64,000 bases of DNA from RFPW01 sp040401595 (GTDB lineage: Bacteria > Pseudomonadota > Gammaproteobacteria > Burkholderiales > Burkholderiaceae_E): the NCBI GenBank assembly GCA_040401595.1, contig JBBAOE010000001.1:1-64000 (forward strand), written 5' to 3'. Of this stretch, positions 27,144-35,480 are shown piece after piece. The stretch's first letter is position 1, and each line of letters opens with the position of its first letter. The notes beneath the pieces are model-generated. The model did no database searches and was not told where the DNA came from. It saw only the letters and a list, made by a program, of their open reading frames with translations. The translations under genes were made by a program, and so were the position numbers.

Positions 27144-27575
27144 ATGCCCTCGGTCGGCTCGCGCGGCAAGCGCCGCATGGTCAATGAAATCAATGTCGTT
27201 CCGTATATCGACGTCATGCTGGTTCTGCTCGTGATCTTTATGGTCACAGCACCGCTGATCCCCTCGGGCGTGGTCGATCTGCCCTCAGCGGGCAAAAGTA
27301 ATGTCGCGCCCGATGCCTATGCCGAGATCCTGGTGCGGGTGGGCGGTCGCTATGCGCTGAAAACCCATGGGGCCGTTCAATCGGTTGACCGCGAGATGGA
27401 CCGTAAGGGGCTGGACGCGGTCGTCGACGCCGTGCATGAGGCCGAGCCCAAATTGCCATTCGTCATCAGCGGCGAGCGCAAAGTCCCCTATGAAGACGTG
27501 ATCAGCGTGATGAACGCTCTGCGGGAACGCGGGATCAATCGGGTCGCTCTGATGGTCAAGAGCACCCCTGGATGA
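27144..27575 (+). CDS. tolR: Tol-Pal inner-membrane protein TolR
   Basis: ExbD/TolR-family partner of TolQ. The single N-terminal transmembrane segment (about residues 18-40) contains the proton-path aspartate in VVPYIDVMLVLLVIFMV. The periplasmic part ends VMNALRERGINRVALMVKS. The ATG at 27144 has a nearby GGTAAG ribosome-binding site; in-frame codons upstream to 26937 lie within tolQ. Length 143. Confidence 0.95.
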   Translation: MPSVGSRGKRRMVNEINVVPYIDVMLVLLVIFMVTAPLIPSGVVDLPSAGKSNVAPDAYAEILVRVGGRYALKTHGAVQSVDREMDRKGLDAVVDAVHEAEPKLPFVISGERKVPYEDVISVMNALRERGINRVALMVKSTPG

Positions 27576-28936
27576 CCGAACGCAGGTCGGATTTCGGTAT
27601 GACCTCTCCAAACGGGCAGTCTGGCCCAGCCAAGCACGTCGCCGGCAGGCGTAGCGCCACAACCCCGCCAGGCCGCCATACCCAGTGGCGTGCGCTTGGG
27701 CTGGCCGTAGTCGCGCACAGTGTGTTGTTCACGGTGCTGTTCTTCGGCGTCGCCTGGAAAACGACGGACGATTGCAAGAACGGAATTCCGACTAATCCCG
27801 GCTATTTCGAGGCGATGTGGGACTCGGTTCGGGTGGTATTTGGATACCCACCGAAACCGCGCAAGGAATGTATGGTCAGCGTGGAAATGTGGTCGCCCAC
27901 GGCCAACACGGGGGCTGGACGGGCGGTCCCTGTCCGCCCAGCGGCACCCGTCGCCGAAGCCGAACCGGAACCCGCAAAACCGGTTGTGCCGCCGATCCTG
28001 CCGCCACCGGCACCGCCCACCCCGATTCCGGTCCGGCCGCAACCTGTCCCCGCCCCGCCGCCACCCAAACCGGTTACGCCGCCCACCCCTCGAATACCCG
28101 AGGAGATCAAACCACTACCCAAGCCCGATCTGTCACTGGAACGCGAGAAGGCAGCACGGGAAAAATTGCAGCGGGAAAAGACCGAGCGGGAAAAAGCAGA
28201 GCGGGAAAAAGCAGAGCGCGACAAGATCGATCGTGCCAAAGCAGAGAAAGAAAAAGCAGAGCGTCTGAAGGCGGAAAAAGACAAGGCCGAACGCGCTGAA
28301 AAAGAGCGTCAGGATCGGGATCGCGCCCAGAAGGAAAAGCTTGACCGCGAAAGAACCGAGCGGGAAAAGGCCGAGCGCGAGAAGTCTGAGCGTGAGAAGG
28401 CCGAACGGGAGAGGGCTGAGCGTGAGCGGCTTGATCGCGAACGAATCGAGCGTGAAAAACTCGAACGCGAAAAGTTAGAGCGCGAGCGGGTCGAACGTCA
28501 GCGCGCGGAACGCGAGGCCACAGAACAGCGCCGCCAGCGCGATATCGCGCGCGATATCGCGCGCGCCCAGGCCGAAGCAGGCGAGTTCTCAAGGCCGGCT
28601 GCTGGCGGCAGTCCCTCTGGAAGCACGGCAGGCACCTCCAGCAGCGGCAGCACAGGCTCTCGAAATGCTGAATGGGCGGCCCGGGTGAAGTCTGCGATTC
28701 GGGAGAACACCACCTTTAGCCCACCACCGGACATGTCAGGCAATCCCCAAGTGATCTTCCGCATCACCCTATCACCCGATTGCGCCCTGGGTCGTATCGA
28801 ACGGATCAGTCCCAGTGGGGTCCCCAGTTGGGATCAGGCTGCGGAGCGGGCGATTCGCAAAACCAACCCGTTCCCCCGCTTCCCGGGTGGACAGTGCCCA
28901 CCGAGTTTCGAACTGAGTTCGCGACCCAATGATTGA
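27572..28936 (+). CDS. tolA: Tol-Pal periplasm-spanning protein TolA
   Basis: Energy-transducing protein that links the TolQR motor to TolB/Pal. Layout of the 454 residues: short cytosolic N-terminus, one transmembrane segment (about 35-55, AVVAHSVLFTVLFFGVAW), a Pro/Ala-rich region (about 115-180), a long Lys/Glu/Arg coiled coil (about 185-330), a Gly/Ser hinge (about 345-365), and a TolA/TonB C-terminal domain (WAARVKSAIRENTTF...). It overlaps tolR by 4 nt (ATGA). Within the coiled coil there is a perfect 12-bp tandem duplication (28539-28562) coding for RDIARDIA. Confidence 0.93.
   Translation: MTERRSDFGMTSPNGQSGPAKHVAGRRSATTPPGRHTQWRALGLAVVAHSVLFTVLFFGVAWKTTDDCKNGIPTNPGYFEAMWDSVRVVFGYPPKPRKECMVSVEMWSPTANTGAGRAVPVRPAAPVAEAEPEPAKPVVPPILPPPAPPTPIPVRPQPVPAPPPPKPVTPPTPRIPEEIKPLPKPDLSLEREKAAREKLQREKTEREKAEREKAERDKIDRAKAEKEKAERLKAEKDKAERAEKERQDRDRAQKEKLDRERTEREKAEREKSEREKAERERAERERLDRERIEREKLEREKLERERVERQRAEREATEQRRQRDIARDIARAQAEAGEFSRPAAGGSPSGSTAGTSSSGSTGSRNAEWAARVKSAIRENTTFSPPPDMSGNPQVIFRITLSPDCALGRIERISPSGVPSWDQAAERAIRKTNPFPRFPGGQCPPSFELSSRPND
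28130..28562 (+). repeat. Degenerate Glu-Arg-Glu-Lys heptad-like coding repeat in tolA
   Basis: Codon-level repeats of the type GAGCGGGAAAAG/GCCGAGCGC encode (R/E)EKxERE units over about 140 residues. The end of the tract (28539-28562) is a perfect tandem of GATATCGCGCGC. Such low-complexity DNA can slip in replication, so length variation between strains is expected. Confidence 0.75.
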
Positions 28937-28960
28937 ACGCGGGATAACAGTCTCCCCGGC

Positions 28961-28966
28961 TATAAT
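28961..28966 (+). promoter_or_regulatory. Consensus TATAAT upstream of tolB
   Basis: The 56-nt gap between tolA and tolB contains a perfect TATAAT. The only -35-like hexamer, TTGAAC at 28933-28938, is 22 nt away, which is too far. A separate internal promoter for tolB-pal would resemble the arrangement known in Escherichia coli, but the lack of a spaced -35 weakens the case. Confidence 0.35.
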
Positions 28967-29052
28967 GACCGCTTCTTAACGGTAGTCCCTTTGTGCCGGC
29001 TGTTCTGCCTCCCCCCTCTGCGTTGATACCCCAGGCGTGGCCTGGCCGCTTC

Positions 29053-30327
29053 ATGGCCATCTTGCGCGTGCTTGGGCTTTCGCTTGGATTCGGATACTTA
29101 GCGACCGCGTTCGACGCCAGCGCCCAGATGCGCATCGACGTCACTGGCGTGGGCGGCTCGCAGATTCCGATCTCCATCGCGCCGTTTATCGTCGATCCGA
29201 AAGTGCCGGTCGATATTGCTGCGGTCATTCGCTCGGATCTCGAACGCAGCGGTGCCTTCCGGCTTGTGGACCCGAGCGGCCCAATGTCCGACACCACAAC
29301 GCCTGACTGGGCCGCGCTGCGTGCCAGAGGTGCCGACGCAGTGGTCGGTGGGTCAGCCGTCAGACTCGCCAACCAAAGTTTCGATGTGCGGTTTCGACTC
29401 TACGATACCGCCGAGAATAAAGCCGTGCTCGGCTCAGCCTTTGAAGCGGGAGGGGCGTTCCTGAGGACGGTCGGCCATCGTATTTCGGACCAGATTTACG
29501 AACGACTCACCGGCGAAAAAGGCAACTTCTCAACCCGGATCGCGTTTGTCAGCAAGGAAGCGGGACGGTATCGACTCAATATTGCGGATTGGGATGGCGA
29601 GAACGTGCAAACCGCATTGACGTCAACCGAACCTATCATTTCGCCGCGCTGGTCACCCGACGGCAGCCGGCTGGCCTACGTATCATTCGAGAGCCGCAAG
29701 CCGGTCGTTTATGTCCAGGAACTCGACACGCAGAAACGCCTGAAGGTTGCTGATTTCAAGGGCAGCAACAGTGCTCCGGCCTGGGCGCCGGACGGCCGCT
29801 CGCTGGCAGTGGTACTGACCACGGATGGCTTGTCACAGATTTATCTGATCGGACTGGACGGCAGCAACCTGCGCCGACTCACGCGCTCATCGTCGATCGA
29901 TACGGAACCCGCATTTTCTGCCGATGGCCAGTCCATCTGGTTCACCTCCGACCGGGGTGGCGCGCCGCAAATCTACCGGGTGGTGCTTTCCTCGGGTGAA
30001 ACCCAGCGGGTCACCTTCGGGGGGACGTACAATGTGAGCCCAAGGCCCAGTCCAGACGGCCGGCTGCTGTCGTATGTGTCGCGTCGGGAGGGACGGTTCC
30101 TGGTCGTCGTCCGTGATCTCTCATCGGGAAGCGAAACGGTTGTTTCGGACGGGGGACGTGATGAGTCACCCAGTTTTTCGCCCAACAGCCGCTGGATTCT
30201 CTACTCGACCACCACCGGTGGCCGCGAATCTTTGATCGCGGTGACCGCAGACGGGCGGATTCGACAGCGTCTCTCCAGCCCAGCGTCCGATGTGCGCGAA
30301 CCCGCCTGGGGCCCTGCCCCCAACTGA
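29053..30327 (+). CDS. tolB: Tol-Pal periplasmic beta-propeller protein TolB
   Basis: Periplasmic protein that interacts with TolA, Pal and outer-membrane proteins. The N-terminal alpha/beta domain begins after a signal peptide (cleavage near ASA-QM if the ATG at 29053 is used). Then come PD40/WD40-like repeats such as ISPRWSPDGSRLAYVSFES, SAPAWAPDGRSLAVVL, EPAFSADGQSIWFTSDRGG and VSPRPSPDGRLLSYVS. A GTG at 28993 would add 20 residues before a normal signal sequence and is the alternative start. Length of the preferred form is 424. Confidence 0.95.
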   Translation: MAILRVLGLSLGFGYLATAFDASAQMRIDVTGVGGSQIPISIAPFIVDPKVPVDIAAVIRSDLERSGAFRLVDPSGPMSDTTTPDWAALRARGADAVVGGSAVRLANQSFDVRFRLYDTAENKAVLGSAFEAGGAFLRTVGHRISDQIYERLTGEKGNFSTRIAFVSKEAGRYRLNIADWDGENVQTALTSTEPIISPRWSPDGSRLAYVSFESRKPVVYVQELDTQKRLKVADFKGSNSAPAWAPDGRSLAVVLTTDGLSQIYLIGLDGSNLRRLTRSSSIDTEPAFSADGQSIWFTSDRGGAPQIYRVVLSSGETQRVTFGGTYNVSPRPSPDGRLLSYVSRREGRFLVVVRDLSSGSETVVSDGGRDESPSFSPNSRWILYSTTTGGRESLIAVTADGRIRQRLSSPASDVREPAWGPAPN

Positions 30328-30454
30328 GGGCCGAAAGCCGATTCACCCGACACAAACCCGATCCCGAATTTGACTGATCTTTCATTTGCCTGATTGTTCC
30401 CGAACCTGATCCGTTTCGATGCATTTCGTTCCAAATACCAAGGAGACCCACCCC

Positions 30455-31126
30455 ATGTCCGATACTCGAATCGCTGAACCCGAAGCCGCGCAACGCCCAG
30501 TCTCCTCGCTCGCACGCAACCTGGCCCGTCTGGGACTGGCAGCCCTTATCGTCACGGGCTTGGTCGGCTGCAAGTCCGCGGTCAAACTGGACGAAGGTGC
30601 CCCCGTAGAATCCCGAGACACCGCCAGCGCTGCCGCCACTGCCGCAGCCAACGCGGCCAATGCAGCATCACGCGCTGGCACCACCGCTCAAAGCGGCCTC
30701 GATGGGCGCAGTGGCCCGGGCGCAGGCAGTGCCGGATCAGCAGGTGCCAATGCGACCGCAGGCAACCGCGATCCGCTCAAGGATGCGAATAGTCCACTGG
30801 CCAAACGCAGTATCTATTTCGATTACGACAGCTACGTTGTTCGCGACGAATATCGCTCGACCATCGACGCCCATGCGCGCTATCTGACTGGGGAGCGTAG
30901 CCGCCGTGTCATCGTCCAGGGCAATACCGATGAGCGTGGCAGCCGGGAATACAACCTCGCCTTAGGTCAGAAACGGGCTGAGGCTGTCCGTCGATCATTG
31001 ACAGCGCTCGGCGTCCCCGACGCCCAGGTCGAAGCCGTCAGCCTCGGCGAGGAAAAACCCCGCGCCACTGGCCAGGACGAAGCTTCCTTTGCTGAGAACC
31101 GTCGAGCCGATCTGGTTTATCCCTGA
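30455..31126 (+). CDS. pal: Peptidoglycan-associated lipoprotein Pal
   Basis: Outer-membrane lipoprotein that binds peptidoglycan and TolB. The ATG at 30455 is supported by AAGGAG upstream. The lipobox LVGC gives C39 as the lipidated residue after an unusually long, basic n-region. A Gly/Ala-rich linker (about 50-105) leads to the OmpA-like domain with SIYFDYDSYVVRDEY and the meso-DAP-binding NTDERGSREYNLALGQKRA. The linker is longer than in enterobacterial Pal. Confidence 0.95.
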   Translation: MSDTRIAEPEAAQRPVSSLARNLARLGLAALIVTGLVGCKSAVKLDEGAPVESRDTASAAATAAANAANAASRAGTTAQSGLDGRSGPGAGSAGSAGANATAGNRDPLKDANSPLAKRSIYFDYDSYVVRDEYRSTIDAHARYLTGERSRRVIVQGNTDERGSREYNLALGQKRAEAVRRSLTALGVPDAQVEAVSLGEEKPRATGQDEASFAENRRADLVYP

Positions 31127-31166
31127 TCAACCGCAGCACCTCTCCTGAATCCATAGCGCAGCCACG

Positions 31167-32339
31167 ATGCCCCTCCAGATTTTCAGGCCGTGGCTCGCGC
31201 ACTCGGCCCCGCACTTGTTCCAATCAACACCCGCACGCCGCAGCCTCCCCCAGATCCCGGTGGCTCTGGGGACCTGGGCGTTCGGCGCAGCGCTGTCCGT
31301 TGTCGCTTCCTCCGGGGTGATCACCCCCCTGGTCGTGGGGCTCGGGCTGGGAGCCGCTTGCGAAAGTACTCGCGCGGCGCTGTTCGAAGACGATGATGCC
31401 CGCCGTTCAATTCTCGACCTGCGCACGCGAATCGATGGCCTGAACCGAGACACGCTGCGCCGTCTGGAAGATCTGGCTGCAAGGCTCGAGCGCCTTGAGG
31501 CTGCCAGCGGGGGCCAACTGACATTGGCCAACCGGATCGAGGCCCTGCGTCAGGAGATCGAGCGTCTGCGTGGGGAACTCGAAGTTCAAACGAACGAACT
31601 TGCCGCCACGCAGCGTCGACTTCGCGACCAATACGCCGAAGTCGATTCTCGCGTCAAGCGCTTCGAGCCAATCCAGGTGACGGTCGACGGACAATCGTTT
31701 TCAGTCGATCCGATGGAGCGTCGTACCTTCGACGGTGCCTTGTCGCTGTTTCGGGCGGGCGAATTCCGCAATGCCCTGATCAGCTTCGATGGCCTGATTG
31801 CGAACTACCCGCAAACCCCTTACGCGATTCAGGCGGCCTACTGGTCGGGGAGCGCTCAATATGCCCTCAAGGACTGGAAATCTGCTGCCGAGACGCTGCA
31901 GGCACTGATCCGGCGCCATCCCAATCACCCTCGCGTGCCCGATGCATCGCTTCGCCTGGGTGCGGCCTTGCTCGAACTGGGGGACTATCGACTTGCGCGA
32001 CGTACCTGGGAGTCGCTCATCGAACGATTCCCAAGCAGCCCGCAAGCGGCTGAGGCACGCGAGCGCCTGCCGTCGGCGGTGGAACCCCCGATTACGCCAC
32101 CAGCGGTACTGGCGCCACCTGGAGGACCCACCAGCGAACAACCGGGCAATGCCACCGCCGGTGCCAGTGGGCCTGCAACTGGTTCAGGCCCACTCGTGGC
32201 ACCGTTGCCACCTTCGGTGGGCTCGCCACCGAGTGCCGCTGCACAGCCTCCCTCCAGTGCACCTGCCAACAGGGTACAACCGCCGCCTGCCGCGCAACCT
32301 CCTGCACAGCAAGCACTGCCAATCAACAAGAAACGCTAA
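31167..32339 (+). CDS. cpoB: Tol-Pal-associated division coordinator CpoB (YbgF)
   Basis: Periplasmic TPR protein that coordinates peptidoglycan synthesis with outer-membrane constriction. The mature part starts near residue 70 (ALFEDDDARRSILDLR, the usual YbgF N-terminus), followed by a trimerising coiled coil (about 80-165) and three TPR units (about 185-300; GALSLFRAGEFRNALISF, YWSGSAQYALKDWKSAAETL, LGAALLELGDYRLARRTW). Two oddities: the sequence before the mature part is about 70 residues with a hydrophobic stretch at 32-62, much longer than a normal signal peptide, so the start is doubtful; and an about 80-residue Pro/Ala/Gly tail (from about 305) follows the TPRs. Confidence 0.88.
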   Translation: MPLQIFRPWLAHSAPHLFQSTPARRSLPQIPVALGTWAFGAALSVVASSGVITPLVVGLGLGAACESTRAALFEDDDARRSILDLRTRIDGLNRDTLRRLEDLAARLERLEAASGGQLTLANRIEALRQEIERLRGELEVQTNELAATQRRLRDQYAEVDSRVKRFEPIQVTVDGQSFSVDPMERRTFDGALSLFRAGEFRNALISFDGLIANYPQTPYAIQAAYWSGSAQYALKDWKSAAETLQALIRRHPNHPRVPDASLRLGAALLELGDYRLARRTWESLIERFPSSPQAAEARERLPSAVEPPITPPAVLAPPGGPTSEQPGNATAGASGPATGSGPLVAPLPPSVGSPPSAAAQPPSSAPANRVQPPPAAQPPAQQALPINKKR

Positions 32340-32425
32340 GTCAGGCGGGGGCCTGAATCAGCGGCCGAACCCGACCAGATTTAACGACACCCGCCTTATT
32401 TGACTCCGGTCCGGCATTCAAACGC

Positions 32426-33577
32426 GTGATCACTGACCTCGACGTCGAAGCCTTGCGAATGACCGTCCTGTGGTCATCCTTCGGCCTTTCCTGCGTCCTC
32501 GGTGCCGTCATGCAGCGCTCGCACTTTTGTACCCTGGGCGCGGTGGCTGACTGGGTGAACATGGGTGATCTGACCCGCCTGCGGATGTGGCTGTTTGCAA
32601 TCGCCGTCGCCATCATCGGAACGGGTTTGCTATCGGCAACCGGACTGATCGACCCGACCCGCTCGCTGTATACCGGACCCAAACTGCTCTGGCTATCCAA
32701 CATCGTCGGCGGCCTGTGCTTCGGCGTCGGGATGGTCTTGGCTTCGGGGTGTGGCAGTAAAACCCTGGTCCGGATCGGTGCCGGCTCGCTGAAGTCCCTG
32801 GTGGTCTTTCTCGTCATCGGATTGAGCGCTTACATGACCCTGCGGGGTGTATTTGGCGTTGCCCGCGTGCGATGGCTTGACCCGATGATCATCGACCTGG
32901 GGATTGGGCAGGACCTACCGCGATGGGTGATGCACTGGATCGATCACGCCGCAGCCCCGGACTCTCCCACCGGTCCTTCCCTCGCCATATGGCAGGGGGT
33001 GCTGAGCGTCTGCATTGGAACGGCGATGGTGGTGTTCTGCCTCTCCGACCGGCAGTTCAGGCGGGCGGAACCGTTATTGGGTAGCCTCGGTGTCGGCCTC
33101 TGCATCGTGGCTGCTTGGTGGATCTCCGGCCATTTGGGCTACCTGGCCGAGAATCCCCTGACCCTGGAGGAGAGTTTCATCGGTACCAACAGTGGCCGAA
33201 TGGAATCATTCTCGTTTATTGCACCAGCCGCCTACACGCTTGAGCTACTTATGCTCTGGAGTGACAACAGTCGGATGATGACGGTCGGAATCACTTCCGT
33301 GCTCGGTATGATCGCAGGCTCGGCGGTCGTTGCCCTGACCAGTGGACGCTTCCGATGGGAAGCGTTCCGAGGCGTCGATGATATGACTTGCCATCTCGTT
33401 GGAGCGATTCTGATGGGGTTTGGCGGCGTGACTGCTGTTGGATGTACGATCGGGCAGGGGCTGTCTGGCCTCTCGACACTCGCCCTGGGCTCCGTACTGG
33501 TTTTCGTTGCCGTCATCGCCGGTGGCTGGCTTGGAATTCAATGGCAAGTGTGGCGTTTGGAGCGCCTAGCAACTTGA
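32426..33577 (+). CDS. YeeE/YedE-family transporter (thiosulfate/sulfur type)
   Basis: Polytopic inner-membrane protein of the YeeE/YedE (DUF395) family; characterised members (TsuA) import thiosulfate. About ten hydrophobic segments are visible. Cysteine motifs typical of the family are MVLASGCGSKTLVRIG near residue 112 and AVGCTIGQGLSGLSTLA near residue 335, in the two pseudo-symmetric halves; a third Cys occurs in QRSHFCTLGA. Start is GTG at 32426; ATG at 32459 is an alternative. No sulfur-metabolism neighbour is present, so the substrate is inferred only from the family. Confidence 0.82.
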   Translation: MITDLDVEALRMTVLWSSFGLSCVLGAVMQRSHFCTLGAVADWVNMGDLTRLRMWLFAIAVAIIGTGLLSATGLIDPTRSLYTGPKLLWLSNIVGGLCFGVGMVLASGCGSKTLVRIGAGSLKSLVVFLVIGLSAYMTLRGVFGVARVRWLDPMIIDLGIGQDLPRWVMHWIDHAAAPDSPTGPSLAIWQGVLSVCIGTAMVVFCLSDRQFRRAEPLLGSLGVGLCIVAAWWISGHLGYLAENPLTLEESFIGTNSGRMESFSFIAPAAYTLELLMLWSDNSRMMTVGITSVLGMIAGSAVVALTSGRFRWEAFRGVDDMTCHLVGAILMGFGGVTAVGCTIGQGLSGLSTLALGSVLVFVAVIAGGWLGIQWQVWRLERLAT

Positions 33578-33602
33578 CAGTGGATGGTGATTTTAAGAGA
33601 AT
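33574..33602 (+). promoter_or_regulatory. Putative promoter of tRNA-Lys
   Basis: A consensus TTGACA (33574-33579) lies 17 nt before GAGAAT (33597-33602). It overlaps the stop codon of the YeeE/YedE gene and would start transcription just upstream of the tRNA at 33615. The -35 is perfect; the -10 is moderate. Confidence 0.5.
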
Positions 33603-33614
33603 CGAGGGTTTCGC

Positions 33615-33691
33615 GGGTCGGTAGCTCAGTTGGTTAGAGCAGCGGACTTTTAATCCGTTGGTCGAGGGTTCGAGTCCCTCCCGACCCACCA
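33615..33691 (+). tRNA. tRNA-Lys (TTT anticodon)
   Basis: Full 77-nt cloverleaf with encoded CCA. Acceptor GGGTCGG pairs with CCGACCC. The D-arm is AGCTCAGTTGGTTAGAGC, the anticodon stem-loop CGGA-CTTTTAA-TCCG gives TTT, and the T-arm contains GGTTCGAGTCC. A decayed gene and an efflux operon follow; no duplicated 3' tRNA end is visible downstream. Confidence 0.97.
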
Positions 33692-33753
33692 ATAACAGGT
33701 TCAAGATGACGGCTGTATGGCCTGCATCCTTGATCTCTTCAAAGCCAGTTTGA

Positions 33754-34212
33754 TCAGTCTCGTGGCTCACCCCGGACGGCAACCCGGATCATTCGAATCG
33801 CCCCCAGTCGCACCATGGTGTTGCCCCCATCGAAGTGGGCGCGGGGCGGCATGACGAGGAATGCGTTGTCCTAGGGTGCGGTCACTGTGACACCATCGTC
33901 ATACGCGATCGGTTCTCCAGCGTTCGCGATCACCCCAAGCCCACCAAACTGCGCAGCAAAGCGAAAGGATGGGCTCTTCGCGATCACGGTATGGGTGAGC
34001 CGCACCGTGACCCGGTTCAGATCCTCGTCGACAAACCGGCTGACGTCGGGATCCTGCAGGTTCCACCGTTCGAACGCAGCAACGTTTTCAAATGCGAGCG
34101 TCAAGGTTCCGGCGAGCGGTCGCAAACCCTATGACAGCAGAAAGTCGAGTGCGATTGCGCCGCACCACTCGTTACCGTGCGTGAGGGCCTGAACCATCAC
34201 GTTTCCTTGCGC
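33754..34212 (-). pseudogene. Remnant of a succinylglutamate desuccinylase/aspartoacylase-like (M14) gene
   Basis: One minus-strand frame retains unmistakable family pieces interrupted by two TAG codons. The first part has MVQALTHGNEWCGAIALDFLL, whose HGNE carries the Zn-binding H-x-x-E. TAG at 34131-34129 follows. Then comes LAGTLTLAFENVAAFERW and FVDEDLNR, the family's substrate-binding NR region. The reading then jumps directly to C-terminal-type sequence (SPSFRFAAQFGGLGVIANAGEPI). A second TAG (33873-33871) sits where a Tyr codon is expected (VTAP-stop-DNAFLVMPP), and the tail continues in frame to TGA at 33754. N-terminus and the middle of the gene are missing. About 153 codons remain of an expected 320-340. 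Identification rests on recalled family sequence, not on a search. Confidence 0.75.
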
Positions 34213-34302
34213 TGAGTTCCGATGTGATCGACAACGAGGGGTCGTCATTGTGGCCATCACGATGCGCACTGGCATCACAGAAAGCCGCCGAAAGCCCGCA
34301 TT

Positions 34303-34332
34303 CCCGCAAGATTCCTCTTGGGAGCGGGTTTT
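34303..34332 (+). terminator. Hairpin plus short T-run in front of emrA-like gene
   Basis: CAAGA-TTCC-TCTTG forms a 5-bp stem; flanking CCCG and CGGG can extend it across a 4-nt bulge, and TTTT follows directly. It lies about 25 nt before the efflux operon start, so it may be an attenuator or merely a weak terminator of upstream transcription. The bulge and short T-run make it doubtful. Confidence 0.25.
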
Positions 34333-34357
34333 CCCGAGTATCCGTTAGACTGCAGAG

Positions 34358-35443
34358 ATGCAATCCCAAAAACCCGAGCAACTGGCAAATCCTGTGATTG
34401 TGCCGCGTCGCCGACCGCCTTGGCGTCTCCTCATCATCGCCGCAATCATTCTTGCCGGTGCCAGCGCCTTCGGAATCAGGCTCTGGCTGCATGCCTCCCG
34501 GTTCGCCGACACCGATAACGCGGTTGTCAGCGGTCATGTTCAACCCGTGTCGACACGCGTTGCCGGGGTCGTGGTTGAAATCGCCATGCAGGACAATCAA
34601 CCGGTCAAGGCGGGCGACATTCTCCTGCGCCTGGATCCGGCAGATGCTCAGGTCCAGATCGAACGCCTGAAAGCCCAACTCGGACAAGCAGACGCTGCGA
34701 TCGCTGGCAGCGCTGCGCAAATCGAACAAGCCAAGGCTCAAGCCGCCGCGGCCAGCGCCCAGGTGGCCCAGGCACAGGCTTTCCTGACGCGTGCTGAACA
34801 GGACGCTGCGCGAAACCAGTTGTTATTCTCGGGTGAATTACGCGCAGTCAGCCGTCAAGAAGTCGATGCCTCCACGGCAGCACGTGCGGTGGCGGCTGCA
34901 GATCTGGCGGCACGTCGCGCGTCAGCGAACGCCGCCGAGCAGGGCATTCGCAGTATGGTGGCCGCCCAGGCTTCCACGCTTGCTCAAAAAACCGTTCTGA
35001 GTGCTCAGTTGAAAGAGGCCGAACTGCAAGCGAGCTACACCACCGTGGTCGCGCCCGGCGATGGCCGGATCGGCAAACGTACGGTCGAACTGGGTCAGCG
35101 GGTGCAAGCCGGTCAGCAACTTGCGGCCGTCGTCGACGGAGCCGTCTGGATCGTGGCCAACTTCAAGGAGACGCAACTGGCGTCCATGAAGATCGGCCAG
35201 CGCGCCATGGTCGAACTGGATGCCTTCCCGGGCCATGAAGTGCAGGCCCGCATCGACAGCTTCGCCCCCGCCTCGGGTGCCACGTTTGCGCTGCTGCCGC
35301 CCGACAATGCGACCGGCAATTTCACCAAGATCGTCCAACGCGTTCCCGTCAAGCTGGTGCTGGATATGGCCGGCATGGTTGGCATTGCCGATCGCGTGGT
35401 ACCGGGGATGTCGGCCTCCGTTTCTGTTGATCTGCGGCCCTAG
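34358..35443 (+). CDS. HlyD/EmrA-family membrane fusion protein
   Basis: Periplasmic adaptor of a tripartite drug efflux system. One N-terminal transmembrane segment (about residues 24-45) anchors it in the inner membrane. The lipoyl-like half-motif begins near TDNAVVSGHVQPVSTRVAG and is completed after the coiled coil by TTVVAPGDGRIGKRTVELGQRV. The central Ala/Gln-rich hairpin (about 100-210) is the coiled coil. Length 361. The order adaptor, DHA2 pump, NodT outer-membrane factor in one operon supports an EmrAB-TolC-like exporter of hydrophobic toxicants or antibiotics. Confidence 0.9.
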   Translation: MQSQKPEQLANPVIVPRRRPPWRLLIIAAIILAGASAFGIRLWLHASRFADTDNAVVSGHVQPVSTRVAGVVVEIAMQDNQPVKAGDILLRLDPADAQVQIERLKAQLGQADAAIAGSAAQIEQAKAQAAAASAQVAQAQAFLTRAEQDAARNQLLFSGELRAVSRQEVDASTAARAVAAADLAARRASANAAEQGIRSMVAAQASTLAQKTVLSAQLKEAELQASYTTVVAPGDGRIGKRTVELGQRVQAGQQLAAVVDGAVWIVANFKETQLASMKIGQRAMVELDAFPGHEVQARIDSFAPASGATFALLPPDNATGNFTKIVQRVPVKLVLDMAGMVGIADRVVPGMSASVSVDLRP

Positions 35444-35480
35444 CCCAGCTGACTCTCCTGACGTCCACCGTCTCCCCTGA

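Noticed and set aside
28130..28562. CRISPR-like repeat tract
   Set aside because: The periodic DNA is coding repeat of the TolA coiled coil, without spacers or constant repeat units.
33835..34192. Plus-strand open frames after tRNA-Lys
   Set aside because: They lie opposite the M14-family remnant and carry no known motif; the minus strand explains the sequence.
33615..35443. Genomic island integrated at tRNA-Lys
   Set aside because: No integrase gene, and I found no repeat of the tRNA 3' end downstream; only a decayed gene and an efflux operon follow.
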